NCBI GenBank assembly: GCA_035236585.1
Contig: CP141127.1
Coordinates: 71,529,495 to 71,593,494 of the forward strand
Direction of reading: 5' to 3'
DNA length: 64,000 nucleotides
From: Warburgia ugandensis
Taxonomy: Eukaryota > Streptophyta > Magnoliopsida > Canellales > Canellaceae
Shown here: piece by piece, positions 35,991-48,420 of the stretch
Layout of the letters: the number at the start of each line of letters is the position of its first letter
Numbering within the stretch: position 1 is the stretch's first letter
Translations under genes and position numbers: made by a program
The notes under the pieces: generated by a model
Told to the model about the DNA's origin: nothing
Seen by the model: the letters and a program-made list of their open reading frames with translations, nothing else
Database searches by the model: none

Positions 35991-38400
35991 GTGATATTAG
36001 AACAATGACATAAAAAAGGTTATGTAAGTCATTTAAAGAAACCCAACAAACATGATATATGCTAGAAACAAACCAAAAACAAATTGGATAAAACATGCAT
36101 CAAAATAGAAACTTTCTAAAGAATAGATATTTCTAAAATTAAACTTTCTTCTTCATGCCACTGTACATTTCTATAAGAAGAGAGATGTAGAATTTTGAAT
36201 ATTCCCCATATTTAGTAGCCACTGCATTATACATGGCTAGAGCAGTGAGTTAGTCCTTAAAAAAAAATTCCATGTTAGACTTTATAAAGATCAGCATAAT
36301 ACACTTATCCTTCATTTCATCCTCTAAGAACTTTTTCCATGTGTGTTGCTAGGCAGCAAACGCTCTAGCTAGCTATCCCTCACTGCACCATCAAACACAT
36401 GTTGAACCAAATCATGAAGTAGTATGTGATGAATACACCTCTTCCACATCAAGTAGTTGCCACCATTAAGGTTCTCAGCCTCACTGAGTTGGGAAGTAAT
36501 AGTTTTTGGGGTCATTGATTATCTTAAGTATAGAATAAAACTTAGGTAATTCTATTCAGTATAGACATATACCACAATGAGGAAAATGATGCAATTATTC
36601 ATAGGTAACATGAAGTAAAATACATTTTCACAGGTACATAAATATGAAGAGAAGAAACTAGCTTTGGAGTAAAATTTAAACTCTTAGTAAGGCTAAGAAA
36701 GGGGAGAGAAAAACCACTCCCACAAGAGAACTCTATTAGCAAGAATAGCCATATCACCATTAGTGCAATTTTATTACCATTGCCTAACATGTTATAATCA
36801 AACACAAAACATAGATGAGTTCTAATCATTAGCCAGACAAGTTTTGGGGTACATGTGACTTAACTAGCCATCATCTAGAAACATAAGATATAAGTTGTGA
36901 TATTTGAAATGGTTGACTGTTAAACACTAAAAGTAAATTTACATTTCTCGCACTTAAAAGAGAACTTCTCATAAAACTAATTAGTCTAAATGACACAGAC
37001 TAAAATAAAGCACCATGAGATATAACATAAGTTCTAGCAAATGCATGTTACTAAATTGAAAATAGAGCCAAAAGATTCCCAAATCTCGACTGTGAAAAGA
37101 CTAGCTAACTTGTCATAAACTCTACATTCTCATTAATAGAAATGTATGACTTAAACACATTTAATATATTGCAATATTTTAGTAGAGTACAACATGAAAT
37201 ATATTAGAAATTAGTAATCACAAATAACATGAGCAAATAGAGCTGAAAATGCCCTAAAACAATCTACCAATAATACATAAACCCTCAATGACCAATTGCA
37301 AGCCCATTTGGGTCCAAAAAATCAACCAAAACAAATCTAGAAATTGATGTAAGCTTCTGATCTATAACCTTTAATTTTATTCTCTAATAAAATGAATAGA
37401 AAATAAAGGTTAATCCATGAAAATGTTACATGGTAACAATACCTTTATCAAGTGCAGAACAGTCCTAAACATATCACAACTTTATGCTTAGAAAACAATG
37501 TTATAAGCATCCAATTTTAGCACTTACTTTGGAAAATCAAGCACAAACTATCCCAAAAATCAAGCACATAAATGGCCTGAAAATAACGCATATGAGTCCT
37601 AGTTTTAGGATGAACATATAGGACAGTAAATGTGTATTAGATCATTTCAATATTTAAACACAAATGGATGCTTAAATTGACCATGCAGTCAATAGAACAT
37701 GTCTAACTTCATCTCAATGATCAACATCAGAGTTTGCATTTACTAGCTTGGTACACTTGTCGGAAACAATATCAAATGAAAGTGAATGACAATGTTCTTT
37801 AAGGCAATACAACAAACATGTTACATACTCTTAGACCTCATTTTCAAGAATCGTGGAGATAATATTTCTTAGGAGATTGCAAAGTAAAAGGTTGCACTTG
37901 ATCTTAGGTTTTTTCCTATTTAAACAATTTTCAAAGTTGATGATTTGATGAGCTTTTTCCTTCTTTTTTTTGACATATGGCGGTCCATAATTGTTGGCAT
38001 CTTAATATTCTCCAAAATCCCACATTGAGCATGCCCTAATCTTGAAATCTCCAAGGGGTTTTCATTCTTTTGGACCCATCATTGAAGATAATTGGCTCGT
38101 ATCAACGATTTGAGTTATTCTCATCTCCAGTGAGGTCCAACTCTAGCACTCAAACCCCCTTCAATTTTATCTTTTCCTTGCCCACATGCCATCCTCCTAT
38201 GCCATCCTCTCTCTCTCTCTCTCCTCTCCTTCCCTTTTCCTCTTCTCGTTCTTCCCCTCTTCTTTCTTCTCCCTCAATTTTCTCCGTGTGTGTATGTGTG
38301 TTTGTCAGGCCTAGCAAAATAGACTATGTGGTATGTTTCATTCAGCTTAAGTAGGGAGGGGTGCCGATATCAATTCAAACTCCCGCCCAAAAGTGATGTA
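35991..38400. other. Unassigned AT-rich stretch
   Basis: I see no coding region, LTR boundary or terminal repeat. A CT run lies at 38209-38222, and a GT-rich run at about 38287-38304. Parts of 36120-36480 could be further exons of the degenerate CACTA gene, but no motif supports this. Confidence 0.4.
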
Positions 38401-38666
38401 TTTTGTTTTTTTCTTAATTTTACAAAAATACCCTTCTTCCTTAAAGTGTCATAACTTAATCATTTCAACTCTGATTTTAGTGTTCTTTATGTTGTTGGAC
38501 TTATTTTTCTAAGTACAATTCAAATTTTAAGGTTTTAGTATTCAATTAGTTGTCTTTCTAAAGCTAAACTTATGTGTAACCTAAATATGAACATCTCCTA
38601 GTTTACACTTATCAAAAGTAATTAATAATCATTTGAAATGGAATTTAAAATTTTAGGGTTCTTACA
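38401..38666 (-). repeat. LTR end remnant
   Basis: It ends TTTTAGGGTTCTTACA. It resembles 34500-34872 (GTTGGA, then TTTCTAAGTACA.TTC, then AAATTTT), with the same polarity. Only the terminal part can be recognised. Confidence 0.45.
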
Positions 38667-39849
38667 CTTTAAGTGACTTTTCCTTAGGATTTGTATTGCT
38701 TAGTTAGCTAGGCCATGTTACCATTGTTCGCATTTTTGTCATGGACAAACACCACCCAAACAAGGCATGATCTTATAAGCATCAAATTCCTATTTACTTT
38801 GTGGGAATTTGTGTGCCAAGATAGTCCTCCACTTCTATGACATTTCCATGTGTTTTACCTCTTGAAACATGGCTTACCATGTTCTTGATTTAACCCTAAA
38901 GCAAATAGTATGATTTCAAATTCAATAATGTTTAAGTTATCAAAATATTCCTTTTCATAACCTAGCCATTTTATTAGGCATAACAAAGTTTCAAAAAATA
39001 CAATTTCAGAATAGCAATATTCTACTTTTAAAAACTTTTCAAAAATCTATATTTAGTAGGTATCTCAACTTTTCAAGGGCCTTCGCGCAGTTGCCGGTGG
39101 GAGATGATGATCGGGAGCAATTGGCAGTGGCTTTTGGTCGGACTGATTGCCAATGTCAAAGGGAAAGTAGAGGCCTTTGTGCGTTGCTGATGGGAGTAGT
39201 GGTGATCGATGCGATTGGCAATGGACAATGGTCTGGCATGATTGGCAGCATTAGAGGAAAAGCCAGCAGCTTTTGCATGTTGGTGGTGTGAGATAGTGGT
39301 GATTGGCGCAAATGGCCAATGGTTGGGATCTATTCGCTGGATCAAAGGGAAAGATACATCCCACACTAAGTCTAATCACATATTTAGGTAGCTAATGGTC
39401 ATTCATAAGATTTCTCAATAGTTGAACTACTTAATTTTAAATGAATATATGTATTTAATTGATACTAAGCTTCCAAAGTTTACTTTTGACACAAAATATT
39501 GAAGAAGCACTCCTAAAGAACTAAAAATATGTGGTAACCAATGAAATATATATATATATATATATTAATAAAAGAACTTTAAGAAAAATAAGATATTTAA
39601 ACTATTTATGAGGTGGGAATGTGTGTGTTAACTTAAATTTCCCAGTCCATTTCATGAGCCAGAAAGTGTGTGCGTGTGTGTGTGTGTTTGTCAGAGAGAG
39701 AGAGAGAGAGAGCGTGGTTCTTATATTAAAGTTTTTTACACTGATTTCACATAATTCATACATTTGTAAATTTTTATTTAAAAATCAAAGATGTTATATA
39801 ATAATTACTATAAATTTGGTAGGTCATTTTTGTTGCTGATTTTGATTGT
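38667..39849. other. Unassigned sequence with microsatellites
   Basis: No gene is seen. A GC-richer block at 39070-39330 has open frames on both strands without recognisable motifs. An AT microsatellite lies at 39547-39566, and a compound GT/GA microsatellite at 39667-39713. Confidence 0.5.
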
Positions 39850-39856
39850 ATATAAA

Positions 39857-40010
39857 GAAGTTGTTAAGTGTAAATGACTTTAAAAGTTTACAGTTTTAAA
39901 ATCATTTTAGTGAGAAACGACTTTAAAAGTTTACTCTTTTCAAGTCGTTTACTAATAAGCAACTTTAAAAGTGTACACTTTTCAAGCCGTTTACACTAAA
40001 CTACTGTGTA
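39857..40010. repeat. CACTA subterminal repeat array, left
   Basis: At least five copies of GACTTTAAAAGT or CTTTTCAAGTCG-type motifs occur in both orientations, such as 39878-39890 and 39918-39930. In En/Spm such repeats bind the TnpA-type protein; that role is inferred here. Confidence 0.7.
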
Positions 40011-40263
40011 AATTATTTTTTATTCAAAAAATATATATACCTTTTATGATAGTACTTTACAACATCTAACAATTAATACATAATGAAATGGATTTTTTAT
40101 GATAGTCAACATTGATTCATACATTCTTTGTACGCACATATAGCTCATTGATCAATCCATATAGCTCATGACAAAAGAGCTAATAATTATAAATATGGAA
40201 TTACATATAGATTGCAACTGATTAATATACATTCCACGTACCCCTAACTATATATTATTTTCA

Positions 40264-41000
40264 AACCCAAGCACCTTCCTCACCATTGTCAAGCACATAA
40301 TCCTCATTCTCACCTAGTGCTACTTTGATTGATGGGAATGTTTTGGTAATAGAAGGGTAATTTATTCAATTATCTACCAGATCATCTTCATCATAAAATT
40401 CTCTCAAATAGGATGATAAAACTGTTGAACATCTCTAATCACGTTCATCTTGCACATAAAATACTTGTTTTGCTTGAGATGCTAAAATAAATTGATCATT
40501 TTTATTGCCGATCCTGTTGAGGTCAACCAATGTCAATCTAAGAGCATCAATTTTGATATTGACTTTGTTGTTTTCCACCCAATCGTACATAAACACAACC
40601 ACATTTTTGAAAGTATAGTCCAAGGCCCCAATCTCTCTTATAACCCTATAATAAATATCATCTGCCACTATTGGCATGTTATCCTTTGAACTAGAAAAGG
40701 ATGTAGCATTGGAAAATAAGCTAACTCCACTATTCTGTTGCTCTCTTGAGTTAGCATGATTTTTCATGTAAAAGCAATAACCATTGATGGCATATCCAGC
40801 ATATTTTATTACTTCTGCTTATAAGCTAACTCCACTATTCTATTGCACTCTTGAGTTAGCATGGTCTTTCATGTAAAAGCAATAACCACTGATGGCATAT
40901 CTAACTTCTACTGGTGGTCCCATTGCCATCCAACCCAAGCTTTCTGATATACCATTGTTAGTTACTTCTTGAATAATCTTGAATCTATGTATATTCATAT
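40264..41000 (-). pseudogene. CACTA TNP2 transposase, C-terminal DUF4216 part
   Basis: A minus-strand frame at 40435-40767 contains QQNSGVSLFSNATSF, then DIYYRVIREIGALDY, VVVFMYDWVENNKVNIK, LTLVDLNRIG and FILASQAKQVFYVQDE. This is the DUF4216 module at the C-terminus of plant TNP2-like transposases. It seems to run on to about 40264 (EGAWV, then stop). A 95-bp duplication at about 40720-40910 repeats the start of this module. Confidence 0.85.
40720..40910. repeat. Short tandem duplication inside the TNP2 C-terminal part
   Basis: Two adjacent copies, about 95 bp each, share GCTAACTCCACTATTCT, GAGTTAGCATG and CATGTAAAAGCAATAACCA. The two differ by a few substitutions. Confidence 0.8.
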
Positions 41001-41039
41001 TAAGTAGGCTTAAGTAAGATTAATATATACATGCATGCA

Positions 41040-41425
41040 TATATATATATATAATGTAGATTTTTAATTAATATTAAGTGAGAATTCTTTCATTTACCTT
41101 CTTACATAGCCAATTATTGAAAGTTCAACAATGCTCAAATTGTAGCCACTTCTTTTTTTTTGCTTAACTTGGATTCTTTTCCTTGAGTACATCTATGTGT
41201 TCACTATGTACACACACATAAATTAATAGAGTAATCAGAGAAAATGAAATTAACCATCAACAATTAAATTTTACATAAGTGCATGCATGATCAACTTACT
41301 CAATGTATGGTTGGAGTTCGTCAACATTTCGCAACAAATAAAGATCTACCTGATCTCATTCTTTATAGTCAACAATTGATACATGACCACTCAATAGAGG
41401 CTTGTCAACCTTGGGATCATGAAAG
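41040..41425 (-). pseudogene. CACTA TNP2 linker between DUF4218 and DUF4216
   Basis: On the minus strand the text reads HDPKVDKPLLSGHV and, after other codons, KWLQFEHC with a stop, then TFNNWLC. This matches the known TNP2 stretch between its two C-terminal domains. About 120 bp of it recurs at 35140-35250. The right edge carries the GAAAG target duplication of the solo LTR. Confidence 0.7.
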
Positions 41426-41805
41426 TGTAATGCCTGAGTAATTTACGCTATTGAATTGGGCATTGTATAGGAAATGAACTGTGTTGAATGTTTTACTTTA
41501 TTTAAAATATTAAACAAAGGAATTTGTGAGGAATTGGTACCATTAGATTCTACATGAAAAATAGAATCCAACACCTCAAAGAACATCGAAAACGGAGTTC
41601 GTATGAAGAAGTTACGGACGTTTAAAGATCAGGGGCATTTCTATAATTTAAACTAAAAATGAAAAAGACAGAAAACGCAGGGGGCCATTTTGATAACAGC
41701 ACCCCGTTCTCTTCTTCCTCTAGATTTATCCAAAAACCCTAGTTTTTAGAGAAATCTGCCACCGCCAATGGCGGCACCACCACTGGCAGCACCGCTATAG
41801 CAACG

Positions 41806-41815
41806 CTATAAAAAG
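41806..41815 (+). promoter_or_regulatory. TATA box of the solo LTR
   Basis: CTATAAAAAG followed by CCCCA, conserved in all three solo LTRs. Confidence 0.65.
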
Positions 41816-42085
41816 CCCCATCTCCCCCCTCTCTAAAACACGATTTTTCTGGTCATTTGGGACTGGGGTTTCTGGAAAAAATCAGAAACCCAGTTTCCCT
41901 ACGATTTTCGGCAATGGCCAGGCCTAAGTCAGGCCGGCCATTCTTTTACCTGTCTCCCCATTCCCCTCTCTTCTCTTTTCCGGTCTTAACATTGGGGTTT
42001 TTCCTCTTCATGATTTCCGGAAACAAAGGGTTTTCAACTGGAAAGAGGGAGCCGCACCACCCGAAGGAGGGCGTCCCCGGCTAGC

Positions 42086-42130
42086 CAGGTAAGACCCTCT
42101 TTCCCTTCCTCTCTGTCTTACTTCCCCCAG
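42086..42130 (+). promoter_or_regulatory. Conserved GTAAG...CAG cassette in the solo LTR
   Basis: CAG/GTAAG at 42086-42093, then pyrimidine-rich text, then CCCCCAG/GCTAGATCC. The distance from GT to AG is 42 nt. Confidence 0.4.
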
Positions 42131-43088
42131 GCTAGATCCATGCTGGATCTGGTCTTTTCCCAGCCAGTTTTTCCAGCTAGAGAAGACGAAGCCAGTTCCA
42201 GTCGGCCCTGTACGAACAAGGCATCCCAGGGATGCCATGCTCCACGTGCGCCTGGGACAGAGTCCCTGGGACGGGTTCCAGGCGTACGACAGTGCGTACA
42301 CTGTCCCTGGTGCGGCCTTCGGGTGCGCGCGTGACGTGGGGCACTGGTCCTAGCTCAATCGGGATGCACCGCCCTAGGAGCTGAGACGCGCCATGCTACA
42401 CCAAAGGTGCATCCGTGCGATGCCATCCAGGATGTGTGTCATAGCGCATCGCTTGAGCATGCATGTGCACCTACAAAATGCAATCCCTGGCACAGTCTTT
42501 GGGCCCGCACGCACGTGAGGCAGTCACAGTTCAACTAGGATGCACGGGTGTCCTGGGAACTGGGACACGCGGACCTAATGAGGCTTTAAAGTTAGGATCA
42601 GAGGACAAGTTATAGAGTTTAACTATTGAATAGTAGATCCATATCATAGGATCTAGCCTGACAATGAATTAGGCAAGGACCATGGACCCTAAAAGGCAGA
42701 TCTAGTGATCTAATGTCTAAATAGATTGAAATTGATAAGGACTCCTTGTATCCATTCATACCCAGGAGTTTATAAATGAGACCTAGGGACGGGTTGAGTA
42801 ATGAAGGACGCGACTCCAGGAGACTTCGAGGTAGGTGCTCTATCGCTACTAGACTTTTAAAAAGTGCCCATGATTGTTTTGAGAATGCATGTTTTAAGTA
42901 TAAGTTATATGACTTGTTTAGCATGACTTAATTTTATAAATGAATTCAGCATGCATATGATAAATACATTATGCATAGACATGTTTTGCAAACGATTGCA
43001 TAAATTACATGATTTGTGGTTATTGAGTTTTCAAAAATTGCTAAGACATGTGATACATGCATAGATTGCATGATAAGTATAGCCTTGG

Positions 43089-43200
43089 CCGATGAGGGTT
43101 GGCTGACGAGGGTAGGCCAATGAGGGCGGGCCAGAGAGAGCTGACAGGCTGGCAGGCTTGTAGGCTGGTAGGCTTCTAGGCTATCAGGCTTCTAGGTAGG
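43089..43200. repeat. Copy-specific minisatellite in the solo LTR
   Basis: Three 14-bp units (CCGATGAGGGTTGG, CTGACGAGGGTAGG, CCAATGAGGGCGGG) are followed by an irregular array of GGCTGGTAG and AGGCTTCTAGG-type units. The other two solo LTRs have different sequence here. Confidence 0.75.
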
Positions 43201-44052
43201 GTTATGACTTTGAATGCGATACTAGCATGAGCAGACTTTATGCATTGCATGCATGTTTTGCAACCGATTTCATAAATTGCATGATTTACGACAAATATAT
43301 GTCATATACCCCGTGGAGGCTATGACAGAGTGTCCTCAAGTACCTGGGGACCACACGGCGGCGAGATCGTGGGCATAGTGGGCCCTATGGTTAGAGGATT
43401 TACTTGCATTGCACATGGCATGACATGAGGTTGGTCGACCATACCATATATCCATGAGCTGGATTCAGTGGAGCATCTTATGCATATCATTATGTTTATG
43501 ATATATATGATACTTTCGACTTGGATTATGTGATTCTTTAAGTCGTCAGTATTCCAATTCGACAATGGTTTTTAATCTCAATATTAAACATGAGTGTTCA
43601 AACATGCACATGTTTTGAAAGAGCATATGATTTTAAACATAGCATACATTGTAAAACTAGTAGTGATGGACTCCTACTGAGTATAATATATACTCACCCA
43701 ATCCTCAACATTTTTCAGACACAAGATAAACACTTAAGGACAAGAGTACGCCTATGACAGAAGACACCCAGATTAAGTACAAGTAAGTAAACCCCTACCT
43801 TATCTTTCGATGTTAGTTGATTGTAATTACTCTCTGTAGCTGAGGCTGTGACTAACACTTTCTTGGAAATAGAGTCAATTTAAAACTATGCCATGGCTAG
43901 ATAATTTGAAAATGTGTTTTGACACTCGGGGTTTTATATGAAAGACTATTTTCCAAAACAAAAAGATTTTCATGCATTTCATATTTATAAAACAAGAGAT
44001 CTCGCCTTTTTATCAAATTTGCATCATATAAAACCTAGGTCATCACAGAAAG

Positions 44053-45514
44053 GCAATTGATTGTTTATTTCTTAGAATTCGAATGGCATCTTACAATATG
44101 ACATTCGGCTATACACCCCTCTCCCTGATTGTGATTATGTACATACCCTTTCAAAATTCTCATGTACTTCTGAAATAGATGCATCCATTGCAAGTAAATT
44201 GACCCAAAAAGTCTGACCTCATCAATGAGGTGAACTATTAAGTGTACCATGATGTCATGGAATAATGGCGAGAAGATTGAGTTCAAATAAAGTTGTCACT
44301 AGATGACCTTGAATTTCTTATAATTTTGAAACATCTACTACATTTTTTGCACAAAGCATTAAAGAAGTAGTAGAATTTTGTAATAGCTCCCCTAACTTTT
44401 TCTGGTAACATCGAACATATTGCTACTGGCAGTAGTCGTTGCATCAATGCATTACAATTGTGGGACCTCATCCCCAACAATTTTAGCTCTTCTAGTGAAA
44501 CAATGTTTTTAAAGTTTGAATAGTAGCCATCTGGGACTTTGAGCTCCAACAAGGTTTTACACATTATTCTCCTCTCCTCTTTATCAAGAGTATGATTTCA
44601 TTAGGCAAGTATGTTCCTCAATTGCCCCTATCCTCTAGGTACAACCTCCTCTTCAAACCCATGTTCATAAGATCCTTTCAAGCTGCAAGTTCATCCTTTT
44701 TTTTTCTTGAGATATCAAGCAAGATACTAGTCAAGCTTTCACACACATTCTTCTCAATGTGCATGACATCAAGCACATGGCATATATGTAGTGATTTCTA
44801 GTATGCCAAATGAAAGAATATTGATTTCTTCTTCCAACAACTTCTACAATTAGTTTTACCTGCACGTTTACTTGATGTCTTCTTTCCCCACAAGACATTA
44901 ATGTTTTCAACCTACTCCAATACTTATCATCTTGTCAACATGTTTGGAGGTGTCCTTGTCTCTACACTTCCATTAAATTCTCCCTTCTTAAAGTAATATG
45001 GATAGTCTCTGCGTATCCATCTTCTGTGCCTAAAGAATGCCATTTTCCTAACATGTTTAAGTCGTATAGACGTCTTTGATCACTACATATAACACAAGCA
45101 TTATATCCCTTCACAGTGCATCTAGACAAATTATCGTACACAGGGAACTCACTTATTGTCCACTTTCCTATATGCGTCATATGCTTCAACACCTACATGT
45201 CATAATGTCTCAAGATCATTGATCAAGGGAGACAAGTACACTTTGATGTCATTCCTTGCTGCTTTGGACCCAATATCAACATAGTTAGCATCATGAACTT
45301 CCTCTTCATGCATAGAGATGGTGGAAGGTTGTAACAAACTAATATAATGGGCCAACAACTGTACGTGCTACTCATAGAACCCTAAGAATTAATCCCATCT
45401 GTAGATAATGCAAGTTGTAAGTTTGTAGGTTCTTCACCAAAATTAGGCCACATGAAGTCTACAAGCTTCCATGCTAAGCTATATGTTGGATGGCATGAAA
45501 AGCTATTAGCCACT
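44053..45514 (-). pseudogene. CACTA TNP2 transposase, central part with DUF4218
   Basis: On the minus strand the order is TNP2 core at 45480-45240 (NSFSCHPTYSLAWKLVDF, NFGEEPTNLQLALSTDGI), more core at 44962-45192 (WTISEFPVYDNLSR), then DUF4218 at 44065-44564 (LELKVPDGYYSNF, GMRSHNCNALMQRLLPVAI, HDIMVHLIVHL, EVRLFGSIYLQWMH, GCIAECHI). TNP2 catalyses excision and reinsertion of CACTA elements. Stops and frameshifts are frequent. The gene continues beyond both inserted elements. Confidence 0.87.
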
Positions 45515-45519
45515 CTGTC

Positions 45520-47184
45520 TATGACGACCCGGGTTTTCTCATGCATTTTTAAATGAAAAATCTAAATTCCTAAGGTGGGATCCCGATTTGAAAAACAATG
45601 CAATGTAGTGGAAAAATCTTTTATTTGGAATTCATTTTGAAAACTCCGAGTGTCATTTGCTTTCACAACAACTAAGGTAGTTTTTGAAAAACTTCAGAAA
45701 TCATAAATGTTTTTCCCCGGGTCTATCCAGTCACAACACATAACCCAACTGTAAATAAATACATGTCCAAAGGGTAGAGAGTTTACTCACATGTATAGTT
45801 GTCTCCTTTGTTTATTCACTTGCTCGTAGCACTAATATCTCCTGAGGCGTCTTCTATTTGTAAGTGGAACTATCCTGATCATGGTTTGGGAATCAAGGTT
45901 AGTTTGGCCTATCTTTTATGGGTTTTAGAGTAATTGGTCTTATAATTTAGGCATTAGGGGTCCATCCCTATGCCTATGGGTGTCCTAAGGTCCTAATTGG
46001 GCCTTGATATCCTTAGTTTTCTAACGTTCTAGTGGCCACGCACCACCATCCTATTCTAAGGGTCATGCGCACCTTTGATTGGGCCTTGATCAGGGATTTT
46101 ATAGTTTGAATTTTCTGGGTCATCGACATGGACACAACGCCTTTTGCGGCGCCTCAATCGGAGCTCTAGATCTCAAGTTATAAGCATTTTAGTATCGTAC
46201 GTACATAGGACTCTTAAAAATAAAAAGACGGAATGCTAGGGCTACGCGTCTGCAACGTGTGCCCCGGCTTCCTTAAGGAACCAAAAAAATGATGCGCTGC
46301 GCATCTGTGGCATGCACCTTAGTGGGCGCGTCTGGAGACGCACCGAATTTTTTCGCCTTTTCTCTCTTTTGCGAACGCGTCCCTGGACGAGCCCGTTTGG
46401 TTTTTCAAATGGGGTTCGATGCAGGTCGACGTGGGACGTTCCTATTGGATCGTCCTGCTCGTTAGGGACCTGGGTCATCCTCAGGTCACCCTGGTTCGAC
46501 CCTGTCAAACTAGTGCGGCCCTGGGGACATCCCAGGGTCCTTGGTGACTCCCTAGAGGCCTATTCCCCATGGATTTTCATGCAAAAACCTAGGAAAACTG
46601 AGCCTAGGACTGGGTGAGATGGGTTTGGGGAGTTTTTGGGCGTACTTCCTTCGTGGCTGGTTTTCTCTCCACGTTTTCTCCTCTAGGTTACTGCTCCACA
46701 ATGGGTTTTCTCCAACGTTTTGGGCTGCCACTAGAGGCACCCAAGAGCTCTATTTATAGAGTTAAGAGAGGGTTCTGAAGGGGCCTCTCACCACCTTTGA
46801 ATGGCGGTGGAGAAACCTCCAGAATGGCGGTGATTTCTCCTCCAATCACCGCCGTTCTAGAACCCTCTAGAGGTTGAAGATGAAGGGGTGCCCGTATCAA
46901 AACGGGCCCTGGTGTTTTGGAGGTTAAATCGTTTTTGTAAAATTTATAGTTTTGCCCCTGAACTTCAAAAGGCCATATCTTGCTCATTTTAACTCCGTTT
47001 TGGGTGATTTTAGTCTCGTTGGATTCCTTTTTCCGAGACGTATCTAATGGAAACATTTTTAGGACCAAATTTCTGGGTTCAGTCAAGGTGAATAGTGAAA
47101 TGACTAAAATGCCCTTTTCCTTAAAAACTTAGCTTTTCATTGCTAAACTTCGAATTTCAATATTACAAAATTGGAGTCATTACA
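45520..47184 (-). repeat. Chromovirus LTR, left (3' LTR)
   Basis: It starts TATGACGACCCGGG and ends GAGTCATTACA, 1665 bp, the longest of the three. On the minus strand it starts TGTAATGACTCC. The TATA box CTATAAATAGAG on the minus strand is near 46747-46761. The adjacent internal sequence, TTCTTACCCCCTTAGGGG, is the complement of a good polypurine tract. Confidence 0.88.
46747..46761 (-). promoter_or_regulatory. TATA box of the chromovirus LTR
   Basis: CTCTATAAATAGAGC on the minus strand. It is also present near 49319-49333 and 51657-51671 in the other two LTRs. Confidence 0.65.
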
Positions 47185-47202
47185 TTCTTACCCCCTTAGG
47201 GG
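47185..47202 (-). other. Polypurine tract of the chromovirus, left unit
   Basis: The minus strand reads CCCCTAAGGGGGTAAGAA immediately before the LTR start TGTAATGA. The right unit has the equivalent at 49754-49771. It primes plus-strand DNA synthesis in LTR retrotransposons. Confidence 0.7.
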
Positions 47203-48420
47203 AATTTCACCCCCAAGATTCTACTATATACAGTCAAAAGATCTCGGGGTACTTTTCTCGCATTTCTGACTTCGGTTCCTAAGTCTCTTCTTCCATGTGT
47301 GCATTTCTTCACAAAACTTTGACTAATTGTATGTTCTTGTTCCACAGCTTCTTACTCTTACTATTCTGGATCTCAACTGGTCTCGTCTCTAGCTTGAGAT
47401 CCTCTGTCAACTCTATGGGTACCTTCAACTACAGCATTTGAAGCCTGGGCTTGACTGGAAGTGAGGGCAAAAACACGTCCTTGGCTTTTTGGAACTTGAT
47501 CTCCTTTACGCTCTTCAACTTCCTTTTTAGAACAATCCCTAGCAAAATGTCTCGTTCTCCATAAAGATAGCAAATGATGTTGGAAATGGGACATGGTTTG
47601 CCTGAATGATACCTGTTACACTTAGGGCATGTCTTCCAGTCTGGTCTTCTTTCTTTGTTTTCAAACGGCTTCTTGAAAGGTGGCCTGGGTTCGAAGGACT
47701 GAAATGGTCTCTTTTCTTTATTTCCTATGGTGTTGATGTTCTTAGTTTCCTTTGTTGCCTGGTTCCTTTGATAATCTTTTTCATATAGGGAGGCCATCTC
47801 TACGGCTTTGGCTACTGTGGAAGGTTGGAAACCTAGAACTCTGCTCCTGAGTCCTGGGTTGAGTCCATCTACAAATCATTCTGCCGCATGTTCCTCATTA
47901 GCACAAGCACGTGGTGCAAATCTTCGAAGGCTGACGAATCTACTTTCATACTGTTGGACAGTCATATTTCCTTGTTCTAAGTTCATAAATTCTTTTTCCT
48001 TCTGTTTCCTTACATGTTTAGGATAATATTTGTCGTTAAAGACCTTTCTAAATTCTTCCCATCCTATTGTTTCTTGCTGATCAAAATAAGTTCTTTCTGC
48101 TGTTTCCCACCAAAAGGTAGCTTCTCCTCTAAACACAAATGTGGCCATGTGTACTTTTCTTTCTTCAGCTATGTTCATGGCCTTAAATATCTTTTCAATA
48201 TCAATTAACCATTTTTCAGCTGTAGATGCTTCATCTTCTCCTGTGAATGAGGGAGCTAGTTTTTGAAACCTTTCTAACTGAACCTCAGTCCTATCTATCA
48301 CCTTATTAGGGGAAGGATCTCGGGGGGTAGGAGTTTGGCTTTGACTATTCATGTATTGTCCCATATTCTGTAAGAATTGTTGGAATAACTCAGCCATCCC
48401 GTTGCCCGACCCAGTGGAAC
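47203..48420 (-). pseudogene. Chromovirus gag plus chromodomain tail, left unit
   Basis: The minus-strand gag core is open at 47876-48420 (WWETAERTYFDQQ, EEFRKVFNDKYYPKHV, NMTVQQYESRFVSLRRF). A stop follows at EHAAE, where the other unit has AERF: CGA has become TGA. The zinc-knuckle region is at 47429-47797 (CPKCNRYHSGKPC), with the second knuckle frameshifted. The sequence then passes directly to EDLKLETRPVEI, the end of a chromovirus pol with chromodomain. The gag start and primer site are missing, because the partial LTR joins within codons for GSGNGM. Confidence 0.85.

Larger units (their letters stand above)
41426..44047 (+). mobile_element. Del-like solo LTR inserted in the CACTA transposase gene
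   Basis: It starts TGTAATGCCTGAG and ends AGGTCATCACA, 2622 bp, with the perfect duplication GAAAG at 41421-41425 and 44048-44052. It has no internal region. The TATA box CTATAAAAAG is at 41806-41815. The conserved GTAAG...CAG cassette is at 42086-42130. A copy-specific minisatellite lies at 43089-43200. It is closely related to the solo LTRs at 15124 and 58874. Confidence 0.95.
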
